Below, one piece after another: positions 25,801 through 35,102 of a stretch of DNA of 54,618 bases. The translations under genes were made by a program, and so were the position numbers. Each line of letters begins with the position of its first letter. The stretch's first letter is position 1. The stretch covers positions 529,095 through 583,712 of the forward strand of contig NZ_CP028907.1 in the NCBI RefSeq assembly GCF_001639105.2. The letters run 5' to 3'. A model generated the notes under the pieces. It ran no database searches. It was not told the DNA's origin and saw only the letters and a program-made list of their open reading frames with translations. This DNA comes from Azospirillum humicireducens (GTDB lineage Bacteria; Pseudomonadota; Alphaproteobacteria; Azospirillales; Azospirillaceae).

Positions 25801-27731
25801 ACGAGCCGCAATGTCAGCGCGATCTCCAGCGAAAGCCCACCCGTACCGACGCGGTCACTCTGCATCCGGCTCCAGCTCAGCTGGACCATCCCGGTCACCG
25901 GCACGTCCACCGGCCCGGTGACGGCCGGCACCTCCAGATCGAGGATCGTGCGCGGGTCGATGAAAAGCGCGATCACCATTCCGTGCGAGATCGTCTGCCG
26001 GATCTCGGGCTCAAGGCGGCCGGTGGCGTCGGCCGCGGCGAAGCCGATCACCGGCCCGCCGGCCCCGTCCAGCACCAGACCGCCGGGCAGCTCCCAGCCG
26101 GCGGCGCGCACGGCGGCGTCGCGATGCGGCTCCTCGGCATGTCCACCCGGACGCCGGGGGGCCACGTTCCACACCTCGACCGTGCCCAGCAGGATCGGCG
26201 CCTCACCGGGGGCGTCGAAACCGATGCTCACGGTGCCGGCGCTCTGCCAGGTCAACCTCGGCCGGAAACGGCGGCGGGCATAGAGGGACCAGGCGCCGCT
26301 GCCGCTGAACAGCAGAAAGAGCACGCCAGCCGGGCCGCCATAGGCGAGGCCCTGGTCGCGGATGCGGGCGCGCTCCTGAAGGATCCGCTTGACCGCGTCC
26401 TCCTGGGTCAGCCGCCCGTCTCCCTCCCGCCACAGGGCGGCCAGGTTGCGGTTGTCGAGGGTGATCTCGCGAAACCACTCCTCCCACATCCCATCCAGGA
26501 TGGGCAAGGCGAACCAAGGCAGCACCGTCTCCCGCTGAACCGTCAGGACGGGCTTCGTCGCGATCTCGATGCGGCGTTCGTCGACCGGGAACATCAGGTT
26601 CCGGTAGACCGGCGTGTCATAGCGGAACTCCGCCGCAAGCCGGACCGAAGCCGGGGGCTTGGAAGGCGGCGAACCGCCCTTGAAATCGGCTTCGCCGATG
26701 TCGATCAGGTCGAGCAGCTGCCTGCGGCAGCCATCGCGGCAGCTGGATATCTGCTTGCCGTTGACCGACACCCGTTCGGCTTTGAACCTGCTGCCTCCGC
26801 GCACGACCAGCTCGGGCGTGCGGCCGTCGTCGGTCACGACGACGACATCGTTGGGGGACGTCGCGACACGGTCGAGGACGAGCCGCAGCGGCACGTCGAT
26901 CAGTCCGGCTGGATCGCTCTCGACCGCTTTCGCTTCGGTGAAGACCACATGGAATCTATCCGACACATCTGAAAAGCCGGCCGTCAGGCCACCTCTCTCG
27001 TCCGGCGTGACGATCCAATCCGGCGGCGAGTTCAGATAGAAGTTGGTCTGAACCAGCCGGGCCAGATTCAACGCCTGCTCATGATTCTGGGTGCCCTGCT
27101 TCCGGGCGAACTGGGCGATTTCGGCGGAAGGGTTCGTGTTGGAGACCAGGTTGGTGACATTGACCAGCACGACGCGCGAGAACCGGCTGTCTGCGGGGAC
27201 ACGGTCCTTGCCAGTCGTCAGGGCGAGAATCGACGCGGTGGATATGGGAGACCCGTCGTGGCGCAGCCGGCAGTCCGGCCGCGGCCCGCGCACAGCTTCG
27301 CCGATCCTGGCAGCCAGCTTCTGCGACAGCATGGCGGCTGTTTTGGGCTCCCGTACGTCGATCCAGACGAACAGGTCTTCCGGGAGGAAGCTGTTGGGAT
27401 TCGGCGGATCGCCATCCCGATTGCACCGGGCGTCCCGAACGTTCGTTTCGGTGATGCCGTAGACCGCGACCGACAGAACGTCACGGGTCGGATCGAAGAC
27501 CGGAAACCGTCTGGCCTCGGCGCCGCCATGGGGCCGCTTGTCTCCGAACAGGATCGACGGCGCATCGGCGACGATCCGGTTGCGGTACTTCGCCATGTCG
27601 CCGGAATCGTCGATCAGCATGATGAAATGCGTGCCATACGGCAGCGGCGCCTCCACCTGCGCCGCCACCGGCCCCAATGCGGCGATCCAGCCGGTCACCA
27701 CGGCAGCGGCCAGCAAAACCCGTCGTCTCAT
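22860..27731 (-). CDS. VWA - transmembrane - Hsp70-like ATPase fusion protein
   Basis: 1623 aa. Residues 1-24 are a signal peptide (MRRRVLLAAAVVTGWIAALG, then PVAAQ). A VWA-like domain follows, with IMLIDDSGDM at 38-46, so the MIDAS DxSxS is DxSxD. A beta-rich region leads to a membrane span near 463-482 (GVLFLLFSGSGAWSLYA) followed by RRRFRPR, placing the rest in the cytosol. Residues 975-1500 are an Hsp70/actin-fold ATPase: phosphate-1 CIDFGTSAISVAHG, phosphate-2 VYDLGAGTLDLSVIA (near 1215-1230) and adenosine motif LISGRGALWPGLADAV (near 1432-1448). A beta-rich tail ends the protein. The ATG at 27731 lies 13 bp after the previous stop. I infer that ATP-driven changes inside are relayed to the outer VWA domain; clients are unknown. 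Confidence 0.9.
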   Translation of the reverse strand: MRRRVLLAAAVVTGWIAALGPVAAQVEAPLPYGTHFIMLIDDSGDMAKYRNRIVADAPSILFGDKRPHGGAEARRFPVFDPTRDVLSVAVYGITETNVRDARCNRDGDPPNPNSFLPEDLFVWIDVREPKTAAMLSQKLAARIGEAVRGPRPDCRLRHDGSPISTASILALTTGKDRVPADSRFSRVVLVNVTNLVSNTNPSAEIAQFARKQGTQNHEQALNLARLVQTNFYLNSPPDWIVTPDERGGLTAGFSDVSDRFHVVFTEAKAVESDPAGLIDVPLRLVLDRVATSPNDVVVVTDDGRTPELVVRGGSRFKAERVSVNGKQISSCRDGCRRQLLDLIDIGEADFKGGSPPSKPPASVRLAAEFRYDTPVYRNLMFPVDERRIEIATKPVLTVQRETVLPWFALPILDGMWEEWFREITLDNRNLAALWREGDGRLTQEDAVKRILQERARIRDQGLAYGGPAGVLFLLFSGSGAWSLYARRRFRPRLTWQSAGTVSIGFDAPGEAPILLGTVEVWNVAPRRPGGHAEEPHRDAAVRAAGWELPGGLVLDGAGGPVIGFAAADATGRLEPEIRQTISHGMVIALFIDPRTILDLEVPAVTGPVDVPVTGMVQLSWSRMQSDRVGTGGLSLEIALTLRLVPESPREPQVGFEPPAMTPEFRGHREGEPPQACLLGSFHFVSNARRRFALPFQDRFTLRVERPEGPLPDDTATLDNSDVTVAAAAAETRRAMLWCDGTHVSNPPASDETYRFMLSGRCAPGSAAGPHLARLRRDSTRCDATLVIVDGAQRIEIAWDRPSDQPFWRRQIGDGGYTPLVPLPGDVLELSGRDVRFDDRRNVVILFDLEIGNSGIDGNGTVDAAIDSRLSGEAVIVSGLGIRSSERPVLQFVNGQPALAAPKVREGQPAERRAIVLDTKPIRSIEGGVLDMGLVSASVTVALEIVDDLGRKTERTLSIVVPLRLELQPSPNWLCIDFGTSAISVAHGRGDQVNVLQLQHIRQGSGDASPSNPCLADFDRANVERNSRSLLPSFILCDADRRRDPVPDRQLRPGFPRFGPASLKPGDPSFISLPAPMESLRSSPGRVIYSLKSWVGLAVPRVPLKDKVSFLRDGHETMERDLPLDELVQSGFAALAEAYILPDEVRPGQIVITHPNTFTALHQGRLHRNAFAALAKRFDIPRRDRIRLLSESDAVAYHYCLQRRSRGDRPTGREHILVYDLGAGTLDLSVIAIDWADDRIAYPQRWRTLFRLGVPVAGNHLDGVLARLVDTSIRDLLSADSSMFEYRFPLVAKAPVRNREAEHTSASHSLWLAVREAKQGGSGGRGWNGTEPLRIAVAAPTLPDPWPLMLRQDSIEARQNVRDRLSGEQPMDRISLSYQVGSGAGESDRIELVLPAGSVHDYGPLREYVRFVTGDVIREALDGSGLAPDKVDTVLISGRGALWPGLADAVRRHFPATTSIPDLNDAESGTSMKEAVVRGAIAWQGMRAPAEPPPPPRLAVMLMPHKDIVNLEQGKTVSIDLGDNQYFRLVQVALKAPRPREDLATLRQHFYIDLASSEYRVDTYWAEDRTLVVTTDETSDGALIIRIGNRTRSYFELRADGEAASDAVRPPWPIGDAVLPPIKE

Positions 27732-27744
27732 GAAAGCGGTTCCT

Positions 27745-30700
27745 TCAAGCACAGACCATGTCCCGCGACATCCGGTCCAGGCAGAGCCCCCAAGCGAGAT
27801 CGCTCCATTGGGTCCAACCCGGCTCGCTGCGGACGAGCCTGCCGGTCGGCGACTCCTCGAGCGCCGCGATGAAGGATTTCGGGTCGGCCACCCACGCCTG
27901 GGGCAGAGCAGCGTAGGGATCGATGGCGGGAAGCGTCGTTCCATCGAGCGCCGCCGCCATCGTGACGGCCTGGTCCAGGGCTTTTTCGTAGTCGCTCAGC
28001 CGCAGCCCGTCCCCGGTCAGCAACGCCAGGGGATAGCGGCGCCCGGCGCGCGTCAGGACCACCGCGTCGGCATCCTCCTTCAGGTGCCCCTGCGCCGTTT
28101 CCACCAGGATGGCAAGCAATGCGGACGGCTCCCGCAGCAGGCTGACGGCCAGCGGCGAAAACGGTGCCGGCTCGCGGTCCTGCCGATTGCCGATCAGGCA
28201 GGCGATCCGGGCTGCGTTGCACTCCTCCGGCCACACGAAGGCGGCGTGGTCGGCGGAAGCCGAGACGTGAAGAAGCCGGGCGACCGGCGCCGGATCGCAG
28301 GACAATGCAATCGCAATGGCGGGGTCCGCGGCGTCGACCACGTCGCCTCCGGGTCCGAACACCGTTGGCGCCGCCCCGCCGATACCGATCCAGCTTGAAT
28401 CCCCGGCAGCGCCGTGCGCCTGCGCCCAATCCTCGTCAGGCCAACTCAGCACCTCCTGGGCGTAACGGTCGAGGCCGACGCGCAAGGCTTGACCGATGTC
28501 GTCCCGCGCCGTCAGGGATGCACCGAAGACGCCGAGGCGCAACGACACCGTCTGTTCGGCGGGCTGCCAGGTCGGGATGAAGCGCAGGGTGTCGCACAGG
28601 TTCGGAAGCTGACGGGCGAACCAAGCGTCCAAGCGCGGCCGGACACGCGCTTCCCAACCGGGCCAACGATCGAGGTCCCGCCCGGCCTCCGCCAGCGCTC
28701 CGGCCACCGACATGGGTACCGGCGCCCGCGAGCCGCCGGACAGAAACACCGCTTCCCAGCCAGCCAGCGATGCCGCGAGACGGGAGAGCATCGCCCGCGC
28801 TTCCAGCAGGATGGACGATCCGAACGCCGCAAAGGAAGCGCTCTCCGGGCGGTCTGCATAAGGCAGCAGCCTGGCGTGCAGATCGGCCATGGCCGTCTGC
28901 AGGATCGTTACTGCCGCCCGCATGCCGCCGACCGGGCAGCGCCCCTTGGCCGCGGCCTCGTCGATGGCCCTGCGGCACCAACTTTCGAGATACAGGCCGA
29001 GAAGGATCCGCTCGCGGTCGCAGAAAGCCTTTTGTTCGTGGTCGGGCCGATCAACGGGCAGATAGCCGCCGCCGTATACGAAGGCTCCAACCGGCTCTTC
29101 GCCCGATTGGACTTTTCCGGCCAGGAGGACGCTTTGCGGAGCGGCGGGGCCGGACCAGAAGGCAGTGACCAACTGGTTGAGCAGCCCGCCATCGAGCGGC
29201 GCCGGAACCAGCGCGTCGACTTGTCCCTCCAGGCCGAGCCAGCGCCGCAGCACGCCTTCTTCCAGCGTGCGCTCCCGCACCCAGCGCCACAGTGCGTCCT
29301 GCGGCACGCGATGGACGCGGGCCAGCGCACCGCGGGCAAGGCCCGGTGCCGGCGGCGGCAGCCGTTCAGCCAGTGCCGGCGAGGCGAGCAGCCCCCAGAT
29401 CAGCGCGGCGGCGGCCTCCACGCGGTCCCGGCGCTCGTCGAACGGTCGGCCGACGACGAACATCTGATCGAACAGATGGCGCGCCACATGGCGTTCACCA
29501 TCGCGCTCGACCACCACCGGGTCCTCGCGCCGTGCCAGGAAACGTTCCATTTCGCGGGCGAAGGCCGCGATGCCCGCCTTTTCGCCGGTGGCAGCGTCGG
29601 CAGCCAGCGCCAGCGCCGTGACGCCATGCCCCTCGCCGGCCGCCACATGCGCAACGTCCGCCAGCAGGCCCGTCGCCTCGGCGTCGTCAGCGGCACCCAC
29701 CGCGAACACCGCCACCTCATGCCGGGCGCGGCCTGCCAAGCGGTCGAGCACGGCTTTGCGCAGGATGTCGTGGTTGGCGAGACCGGCGGCGCGCGCCTTG
29801 GCGCGGTCGCCATCGGCGCCACGCGCCGTCGTCAGGGGTTGGCCCCGATCGAACCAGCATGCGAGCGGCACCCAGCTCCAGGCATCGGGCAGGGCTTGGC
29901 CGCGCAGCGCCGTCGCCATCGGCCAAAGGTCGGCATGCAGACCGAGTGTCTCCTGCGGATCCAGCATGACGCCGGGGCCGGGGCCGGGGCCGGGTTCGCG
30001 AACCGGGCCGACCTGCAGGGCGAGCAGGGCAACGCCCCCGTTGCCGCCAAAGCGTTCGCCGAGCCACTCCTTCAGTGTTTCCACCACGGCCCGGCCGTCC
30101 CGGCCAAGGCCGATGACCACCGCCGGACGCAGCGTCGGGCGGAACGGGGGCGATCCGAGCACCGGAACGGGCGGCGGCAGAGGAGCCGGGGCAAGGTCCG
30201 CCGCCATCCCCTTCCCCGCCTCGGGAAGCGCTGGCTCTGACGGGCAGCGAAGGACTCGTGACAGAGCCAGCATCAGCAGCGGGTGCGCCAGCGTCGTCGC
30301 GATCACGATGTCCAGCGGCCTGATCCAGCCGGTCCAGCGCGGCAGCACCAGAACCCGGTTGGCCGGGGGGCCTTCGGCGCTGCTCATGCCGCCGTCAGGC
30401 AGGCGCCAGGCAATGCGGCCCCTTTCCGCCACCACGGGATGCCATCCCAGGCAGTGCGCCTGCAACCCGTAGGTTACCGGCACCGGGATTCCGTCGAACT
30501 GCGGCAGAGGCCAGGACATGCTGGTGCCCTGAGCGGTCCGGATGTCGACCGGCATCGCCCCGCCGGTGTCGTCCACCGTGAACGGACGGGGAGCGTTGGC
30601 GACTTCGTCGAGAAGTCCGGCGATTGCCCGCTGCCCGCTCACCTCGGCGGCGAGGGCGGTGAACAGGGCCACCAAGCCGTCGAACCGGGCGGTCAGGAAA

Positions 30701-31350
30701 ACCCGTTCCGAACTGCCGGCCACCGCCGACATCAGCGCCAGGGTCTCATCGCCGCCGAAACTGGCGCAATAGACGGCCGGTCCGGCCGGGTGACGGCGCA
30801 GCGCCTCGGCATGCGGCAGCACATCGTCCACGGTGTCGAAACCGTCGGAGAAAAGAATGACCGTGCGCTTCACGTCGGGGCGCGACGCGTCCAGCAACTC
30901 GCCGGCGCGCGCCAGCGCGGCTCCGATCTGCGTTCCACCGCCGGGCTGGATGGCGGAAATCGCATGGATGGCCCGACGCTTGTCGCCCGTGAATCCGCAC
31001 AGGCATTCCGCGGCGTCATCGAACGATACGACGGCGACATGGATCGGATCGGGCAGCCGTCGCACGAAAGCCGAAGCAGCCCGGATCATTTCCCGCAACG
31101 GGCTGCCGGGGGTTGCGCCCATGCTGCCGGAATGATCGAGCAGGAGGACGACGTCGTGGTTCTGGACCGCTTCCGTCCTGATCGGCGGCTCGGCGGCCAC
31201 GGTCACGGTGACAATGTCGCCGCGGCCGACGATGCGGCGGGAGACGCTTCGCCGGACCGCCTTGCCGCGCGACCGGCCGAACCACGCGATGAGACCCCAG
31301 CCGGAGCCCACCCACAGGATCAAGAGTCCCAGGATGATCATGGCGGTCAT
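27745..31350 (-). CDS. TM - VWA - TM - degenerate tubulin-like fusion protein
   Basis: 1201 aa. A hydrophobic segment (about 3-24) is followed by a strikingly basic stretch, RSRGKAVRRSVSRR. A VWA domain then has a complete MIDAS: Asp72/Ser74/Ser76 in LLLDHSGSM, Thr140 in GGGTQIG and Asp169 in LFSDGFD. A second membrane span (about 345-367) and a Pro-rich linker lead into a domain beginning VVIGLGRDGRAVVETLKEWL. This is the FtsZ/tubulin first strand and loop, as in the neighbouring paralogues. The tubulin signature loop is not recognisable at the expected place (AVGAADDAEATGLLADVAH). The gene overlaps the previous one by 4 bp (ATGA). The third tubulin-like assignment rests on shared architecture and the N-terminal motif, so it is less secure than the VWA call. 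Confidence 0.85.
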   Translation of the reverse strand: MTAMIILGLLILWVGSGWGLIAWFGRSRGKAVRRSVSRRIVGRGDIVTVTVAAEPPIRTEAVQNHDVVLLLDHSGSMGATPGSPLREMIRAASAFVRRLPDPIHVAVVSFDDAAECLCGFTGDKRRAIHAISAIQPGGGTQIGAALARAGELLDASRPDVKRTVILFSDGFDTVDDVLPHAEALRRHPAGPAVYCASFGGDETLALMSAVAGSSERVFLTARFDGLVALFTALAAEVSGQRAIAGLLDEVANAPRPFTVDDTGGAMPVDIRTAQGTSMSWPLPQFDGIPVPVTYGLQAHCLGWHPVVAERGRIAWRLPDGGMSSAEGPPANRVLVLPRWTGWIRPLDIVIATTLAHPLLMLALSRVLRCPSEPALPEAGKGMAADLAPAPLPPPVPVLGSPPFRPTLRPAVVIGLGRDGRAVVETLKEWLGERFGGNGGVALLALQVGPVREPGPGPGPGVMLDPQETLGLHADLWPMATALRGQALPDAWSWVPLACWFDRGQPLTTARGADGDRAKARAAGLANHDILRKAVLDRLAGRARHEVAVFAVGAADDAEATGLLADVAHVAAGEGHGVTALALAADAATGEKAGIAAFAREMERFLARREDPVVVERDGERHVARHLFDQMFVVGRPFDERRDRVEAAAALIWGLLASPALAERLPPPAPGLARGALARVHRVPQDALWRWVRERTLEEGVLRRWLGLEGQVDALVPAPLDGGLLNQLVTAFWSGPAAPQSVLLAGKVQSGEEPVGAFVYGGGYLPVDRPDHEQKAFCDRERILLGLYLESWCRRAIDEAAAKGRCPVGGMRAAVTILQTAMADLHARLLPYADRPESASFAAFGSSILLEARAMLSRLAASLAGWEAVFLSGGSRAPVPMSVAGALAEAGRDLDRWPGWEARVRPRLDAWFARQLPNLCDTLRFIPTWQPAEQTVSLRLGVFGASLTARDDIGQALRVGLDRYAQEVLSWPDEDWAQAHGAAGDSSWIGIGGAAPTVFGPGGDVVDAADPAIAIALSCDPAPVARLLHVSASADHAAFVWPEECNAARIACLIGNRQDREPAPFSPLAVSLLREPSALLAILVETAQGHLKEDADAVVLTRAGRRYPLALLTGDGLRLSDYEKALDQAVTMAAALDGTTLPAIDPYAALPQAWVADPKSFIAALEESPTGRLVRSEPGWTQWSDLAWGLCLDRMSRDMVCA
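29971..29994. repeat. Four tandem copies of a GCCGGG hexamer
   Basis: Perfect fourfold GCCGGG inside the coding sequence of the 1201-aa gene, encoding a Pro-Gly run (REPGPGPGPGVML) in the tubulin-like half. It is likely a slippage-prone microsatellite; hexamer changes would keep the frame. Confidence 0.9.
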
Positions 31351-34300
31351 GCCAGCACCTCCTCTTCGAGGGCGATCGAGATGGCCGCGAGCGTCAGCAG
31401 GCGCTCTCCCGCGTCGGCATTGGGCTCGACATGCGAGCGCGTCCAGGCGTCGAGCACAGAGAAGTCTCCCGATTCCGGCCGTTCGGAAACCTCCGGCACC
31501 GGCGGGGACCGTACGAAGACTGCGGCAGCCGCAGCGAGGCTTGGGTCGCCCTGGGTCAGGAAGACACCGGGTTCGCTCAGGAACCAGCTCATGCGCCCCC
31601 AGGGGTCCGGACGTTCCGACAGGCAGCCGCCGCGGTAGAGCCGGGCGAACGAGCGGAAGCGATCCGGATCGGCCGCCGCCAGGGCGAGCGCGGGCGGCAG
31701 GTCGTCGATCTGGCGGTCGAGAAACTGGCTGAGACGCAGCCGCAGGCGTTCCGCGGTCAAGTCGAGCGGCTGCACCACCGGCAATGTGTGGGATGGAAGC
31801 CGGCTCGGCAGCGGCGCCGCCCAGGAGATCCGCGCCATGGTGGCGTGGCCGTACGCGGTCGCCTCCAATCGGGGCGGGCAGCCTGCCGGTTCGACGACCG
31901 TCCGGCTGAAGGCAACGATCGTTGCCTCCGCCGCACGGTCGGACGCGCTCGGCCGCACCAGCAACGTCCCGGCAGCCGGACGGGAAGCGGCAATCAGCGT
32001 CTCCGCCAGACGCCGGGCCTCGCCGGCATCCACCGTCGCCAGGACGCCGGCGATCTGCCGGTGTCCGACCAGGCCGGCGACGGGAGCGGCCGCCCGCCGC
32101 AGCATGGCGATAGCGGCATCCGGGTCGCGGTGGTCGGCGCGGTGGCCGATGCGGCTGCGCAGCACCGGGGCCGGCGTGCCGTTCTCGACCACGACGGCGA
32201 AGGACAGGTGGCTGCGCAGGTTGGCATTCGGGCCGTGCTCACGCAGCCAAACGGTGAAGGCCTCATCCAGCCTGCGGCCGATCCCCTCGTCGTCGGCCGC
32301 GTCCGACAGGATCGCGAGGGCACTCGCGGATGGCGCCGTCGCGGCGCGCAGCCTTGCGGATTCAGCCGCGGTCTCGCTCGCCGCAGACAGCAGACGACCG
32401 GTCCAGCCGCGCCAACTGTCGGACAGGACCGAGAAGCCCTTGGCCAAGGTTTGCAGCACCGCGACGGCATCCGGCGCGGCACCGAGCCCGGAGGCCTCGC
32501 CCGCCAACGGACCGGCGATGCGCTGCGCAAGCCACTCCGACAGCGCGGCGACCTCGACCGGCGTGATGGAGTTTCCCGGCGGTTGCCCGGACGCCGGACA
32601 CAGCATGGCCGTCAGCGACGCCGCCGCCGATCGTGTGATCCATTCCGGCGCGCCGCCGTTCAGTGTCGGCACCATCGCCAGAAAGGCGGGAAGCTCCTGC
32701 GGCTCGGCCGCCGCACGCAGCAGCATGGCCCATGGCGAGGCCGGCGGTTCGGCGGCGCGGATCTGCGCCACCAAATTGGACAGACGTTCAGCCGACGGGG
32801 CCGGCACGTCGTAGCCGGACCCGTCCGGAGCCGGCGTGATGCCGCCCAGAAGGTGCCAGCCGATCACACGGAGCAGGAACTCCTGTTCCGTCAGCCGGTG
32901 TTCCGTCGCGGCCGGGACCGTCAGCCCGCGTGCCGTGACTGCGGCGACCGGACCGGCGGACCGCGCCATCGCCGGCAGCCACGCCCGCCGCGGGCGCGGC
33001 GACAGCAGCGTGTCGCAAAGCACGACCGTCTGTGCGATGGCATCGTCCGGGGCGCCGGACACCGTCATCACCGTGTCGAAGGGCGCCTCGTCGTCGGTGG
33101 CCGCCAGCTCCGGCCGTGCCGAGCCCAGCAGCACAGTCCGCGGATAGCACGGGAGCCGCGAGGCTGTTTCGCATTCCCGCAGGAATGCCGTGCGCCGCGC
33201 ACGCTCCGGGGCGCCGGCCCCGCCTTCGGCGGCGATGCAGAGGATCTCTGGAATGATCACACCCGCAGCCTGGGCCGCCCTGGCCTGCCGGCGCAGCACC
33301 CGGGCGATGTCCAGCGCCGCGGCGCTGCCGAAGCCGCCGGCCGTATCGAGCAGCACGACGATCTGGCGCACCCCGTCCGCCGCCGGACGCGCCATCAGCG
33401 CCTGCAGTCCGTCTTGCAGCGCTTCCGCAAGACCACCATGTTCGAACCAGCGCAGCAGCGCTGCCCGGCCCAGCGTCCGGTCGCCATGCACGCCTCGTTC
33501 GAGGCTGAGTTCCTGCCGCGATGCGCCCTGGTATTTGCGGAGCGGCAGGCCGGACCACACAGTGCCGGGCCTTGCGGAATCCGGAATCCGGTCGCGCAAC
33601 CATTGGTTGGCGTCAGTCACGGCGACCGGGGCCGTCAGTGCCGTGACCGGAAAGTCCTGGGAGCCCGGCTGCGCCGCAAGCGCCTGTGACAAGGCGTCGG
33701 AGTCCACATCGACCGCGATGAAGCCGACAGGAGGTGTGCGGTTGCCCCCTGCCGTCGCGGTCAGGTGACGGCGTACCGCAAGTGCGGCTCGTCCGCCCCA
33801 GCCGCCGACGCCGACAATCAGCGTCGGTACGGCAGCCTCAGCGGGACTCGCCGGTACCGGCAGGCGCAGCACCTGGACCGGCGGCGGAGGCGGCTTAGGA
33901 ATGGAGTCTGACGGAGGAGGAGGAGGCTCCTCCTTCGGGCGGGACAGCAGAGCCAGTGCCGCCCACCCCAATGCGGGCGCAAAGGCAACTGCCAGGAACA
34001 GCGGCGAGACGACCAGGATCGACGGCGTGCCGGAGCGCAGTTCGACCTCGCCCGTGCCGTCCGGCTTCGGATAACGCAGCTGGGCCGGTGCATATGTCAC
34101 CGGCACGTATCCGAGGATGTTGGGGCGAACCGTAACGGCGAACATGGCGGGGGAACGGCGCAACGGCTGGATCCGGCGGGCAAGACGCCCGTCGGCGTTG
34201 CCGACCGACCAGCCGCCGTCCTCGGCCACGACATCGAAGAGACGCCCGTCCATCGGCAGCGCCAGCCGGGCGCGATGGGCCGCAATGCCGTCATCCGTCG

Positions 34301-35102
34301 TGGTGACGCTGCGGAATTGGGCCGTGATCTCGCTCTGGTTGGTGGGGATCAGGGTTCGGCCGGGCGATCCCGTCACCTGGGACATGTGGGCGATGTCCAG
34401 GCTGTTCGGCACTCCGACCACGAAGAGTTCAACCTCATTGCCGCGCAGCGCCTGGCTTGCGCCAATCACCTCGGGCCAGCCCATCGGGTTCGGGCATGAC
34501 GAGCACGCGACCCATTCGCCGTCGGTGTAGAAGACAGCCAGCCGCCGCGCCTGCGGACGGGCGCGCGCCATGACGGAGTCGATCTCGCGGAACATCGCGC
34601 GCGAGTCATTGGCGCCGCTACGGTCGAGCAGCGGCGCCAGGGCGCGCGCCGAGACACGGTCGGCCGACGCGGTCCAATCCGCCTCGATGCGCGCCTCGGT
34701 GTCGAAACTGACGACCGCCACCCGGTTGGCAGAGGCCCCCGACAGCAGCAGGTCGTTTGCTGCCGATTCGATCGCGGCGAGCAGGGTCGGCCGGGTCTCC
34801 CGGGTGGAACCGGAGACGTCGACCAGGACGAGCAGGTCGACCGGCGGCGGGGGCAGCGGCCTGCCACCGGTTTCATCCGGCACGCCGGCGAAATCGATCC
34901 GCAGCGGGACCGCCCCGCCCATCACCAGAATCCGGTCGGCCGTCACGGCGAGCGGGCCGCCCTGCGGCTGGACTGCTGTCATGACCGCCCAGCCCCAGAG
35001 CCCGGCCAGGACCAGAACCGGCCCCCCGATCAAAGCCAGCAAGCCGACCAGGAAATCGCCACCGAAGAGGTTTCTCCGTCGTCCCGTCACCACCGCCACC
35101 AT
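31347..35102 (-). CDS. TM - VWA - TM - tubulin-like fusion protein with altered nucleotide loop
   Basis: 1251 aa. N-terminal membrane segment (about 17-42), then a VWA domain with Asp95/Ser97/Ser99 in LVLVDVSGS and Asp194 in FYTDGEW; the MIDAS Thr position reads GANDSRAM. A second span lies near 362-386, followed by a Pro-rich linker (EEPPPPPSDSIPKPPPPPV) and a tubulin/FtsZ-like half. That half starts TLIVGVGGWGGRAALAVRRH (GVGGWGG at 431-437). The equivalent of the GGGTGSG tubulin loop is DTAGGFGSAAAL at 586-597, recognisable but altered. The ATG follows the preceding stop directly (no gap), so translation is probably coupled. Predicted: VWA outside, tubulin-like half inside. Whether it still binds GTP is open. 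Confidence 0.88.
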   Translation of the reverse strand: MVAVVTGRRRNLFGGDFLVGLLALIGGPVLVLAGLWGWAVMTAVQPQGGPLAVTADRILVMGGAVPLRIDFAGVPDETGGRPLPPPPVDLLVLVDVSGSTRETRPTLLAAIESAANDLLLSGASANRVAVVSFDTEARIEADWTASADRVSARALAPLLDRSGANDSRAMFREIDSVMARARPQARRLAVFYTDGEWVACSSCPNPMGWPEVIGASQALRGNEVELFVVGVPNSLDIAHMSQVTGSPGRTLIPTNQSEITAQFRSVTTTDDGIAAHRARLALPMDGRLFDVVAEDGGWSVGNADGRLARRIQPLRRSPAMFAVTVRPNILGYVPVTYAPAQLRYPKPDGTGEVELRSGTPSILVVSPLFLAVAFAPALGWAALALLSRPKEEPPPPPSDSIPKPPPPPVQVLRLPVPASPAEAAVPTLIVGVGGWGGRAALAVRRHLTATAGGNRTPPVGFIAVDVDSDALSQALAAQPGSQDFPVTALTAPVAVTDANQWLRDRIPDSARPGTVWSGLPLRKYQGASRQELSLERGVHGDRTLGRAALLRWFEHGGLAEALQDGLQALMARPAADGVRQIVVLLDTAGGFGSAAALDIARVLRRQARAAQAAGVIIPEILCIAAEGGAGAPERARRTAFLRECETASRLPCYPRTVLLGSARPELAATDDEAPFDTVMTVSGAPDDAIAQTVVLCDTLLSPRPRRAWLPAMARSAGPVAAVTARGLTVPAATEHRLTEQEFLLRVIGWHLLGGITPAPDGSGYDVPAPSAERLSNLVAQIRAAEPPASPWAMLLRAAAEPQELPAFLAMVPTLNGGAPEWITRSAAASLTAMLCPASGQPPGNSITPVEVAALSEWLAQRIAGPLAGEASGLGAAPDAVAVLQTLAKGFSVLSDSWRGWTGRLLSAASETAAESARLRAATAPSASALAILSDAADDEGIGRRLDEAFTVWLREHGPNANLRSHLSFAVVVENGTPAPVLRSRIGHRADHRDPDAAIAMLRRAAAPVAGLVGHRQIAGVLATVDAGEARRLAETLIAASRPAAGTLLVRPSASDRAAEATIVAFSRTVVEPAGCPPRLEATAYGHATMARISWAAPLPSRLPSHTLPVVQPLDLTAERLRLRLSQFLDRQIDDLPPALALAAADPDRFRSFARLYRGGCLSERPDPWGRMSWFLSEPGVFLTQGDPSLAAAAAVFVRSPPVPEVSERPESGDFSVLDAWTRSHVEPNADAGERLLTLAAISIALEEEVLA

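Noticed and set aside
29971..29994. GCCGGG repeat as a regulatory G-quadruplex.
   Set aside because: It lies deep inside a coding region and is better explained as a Pro-Gly microsatellite.
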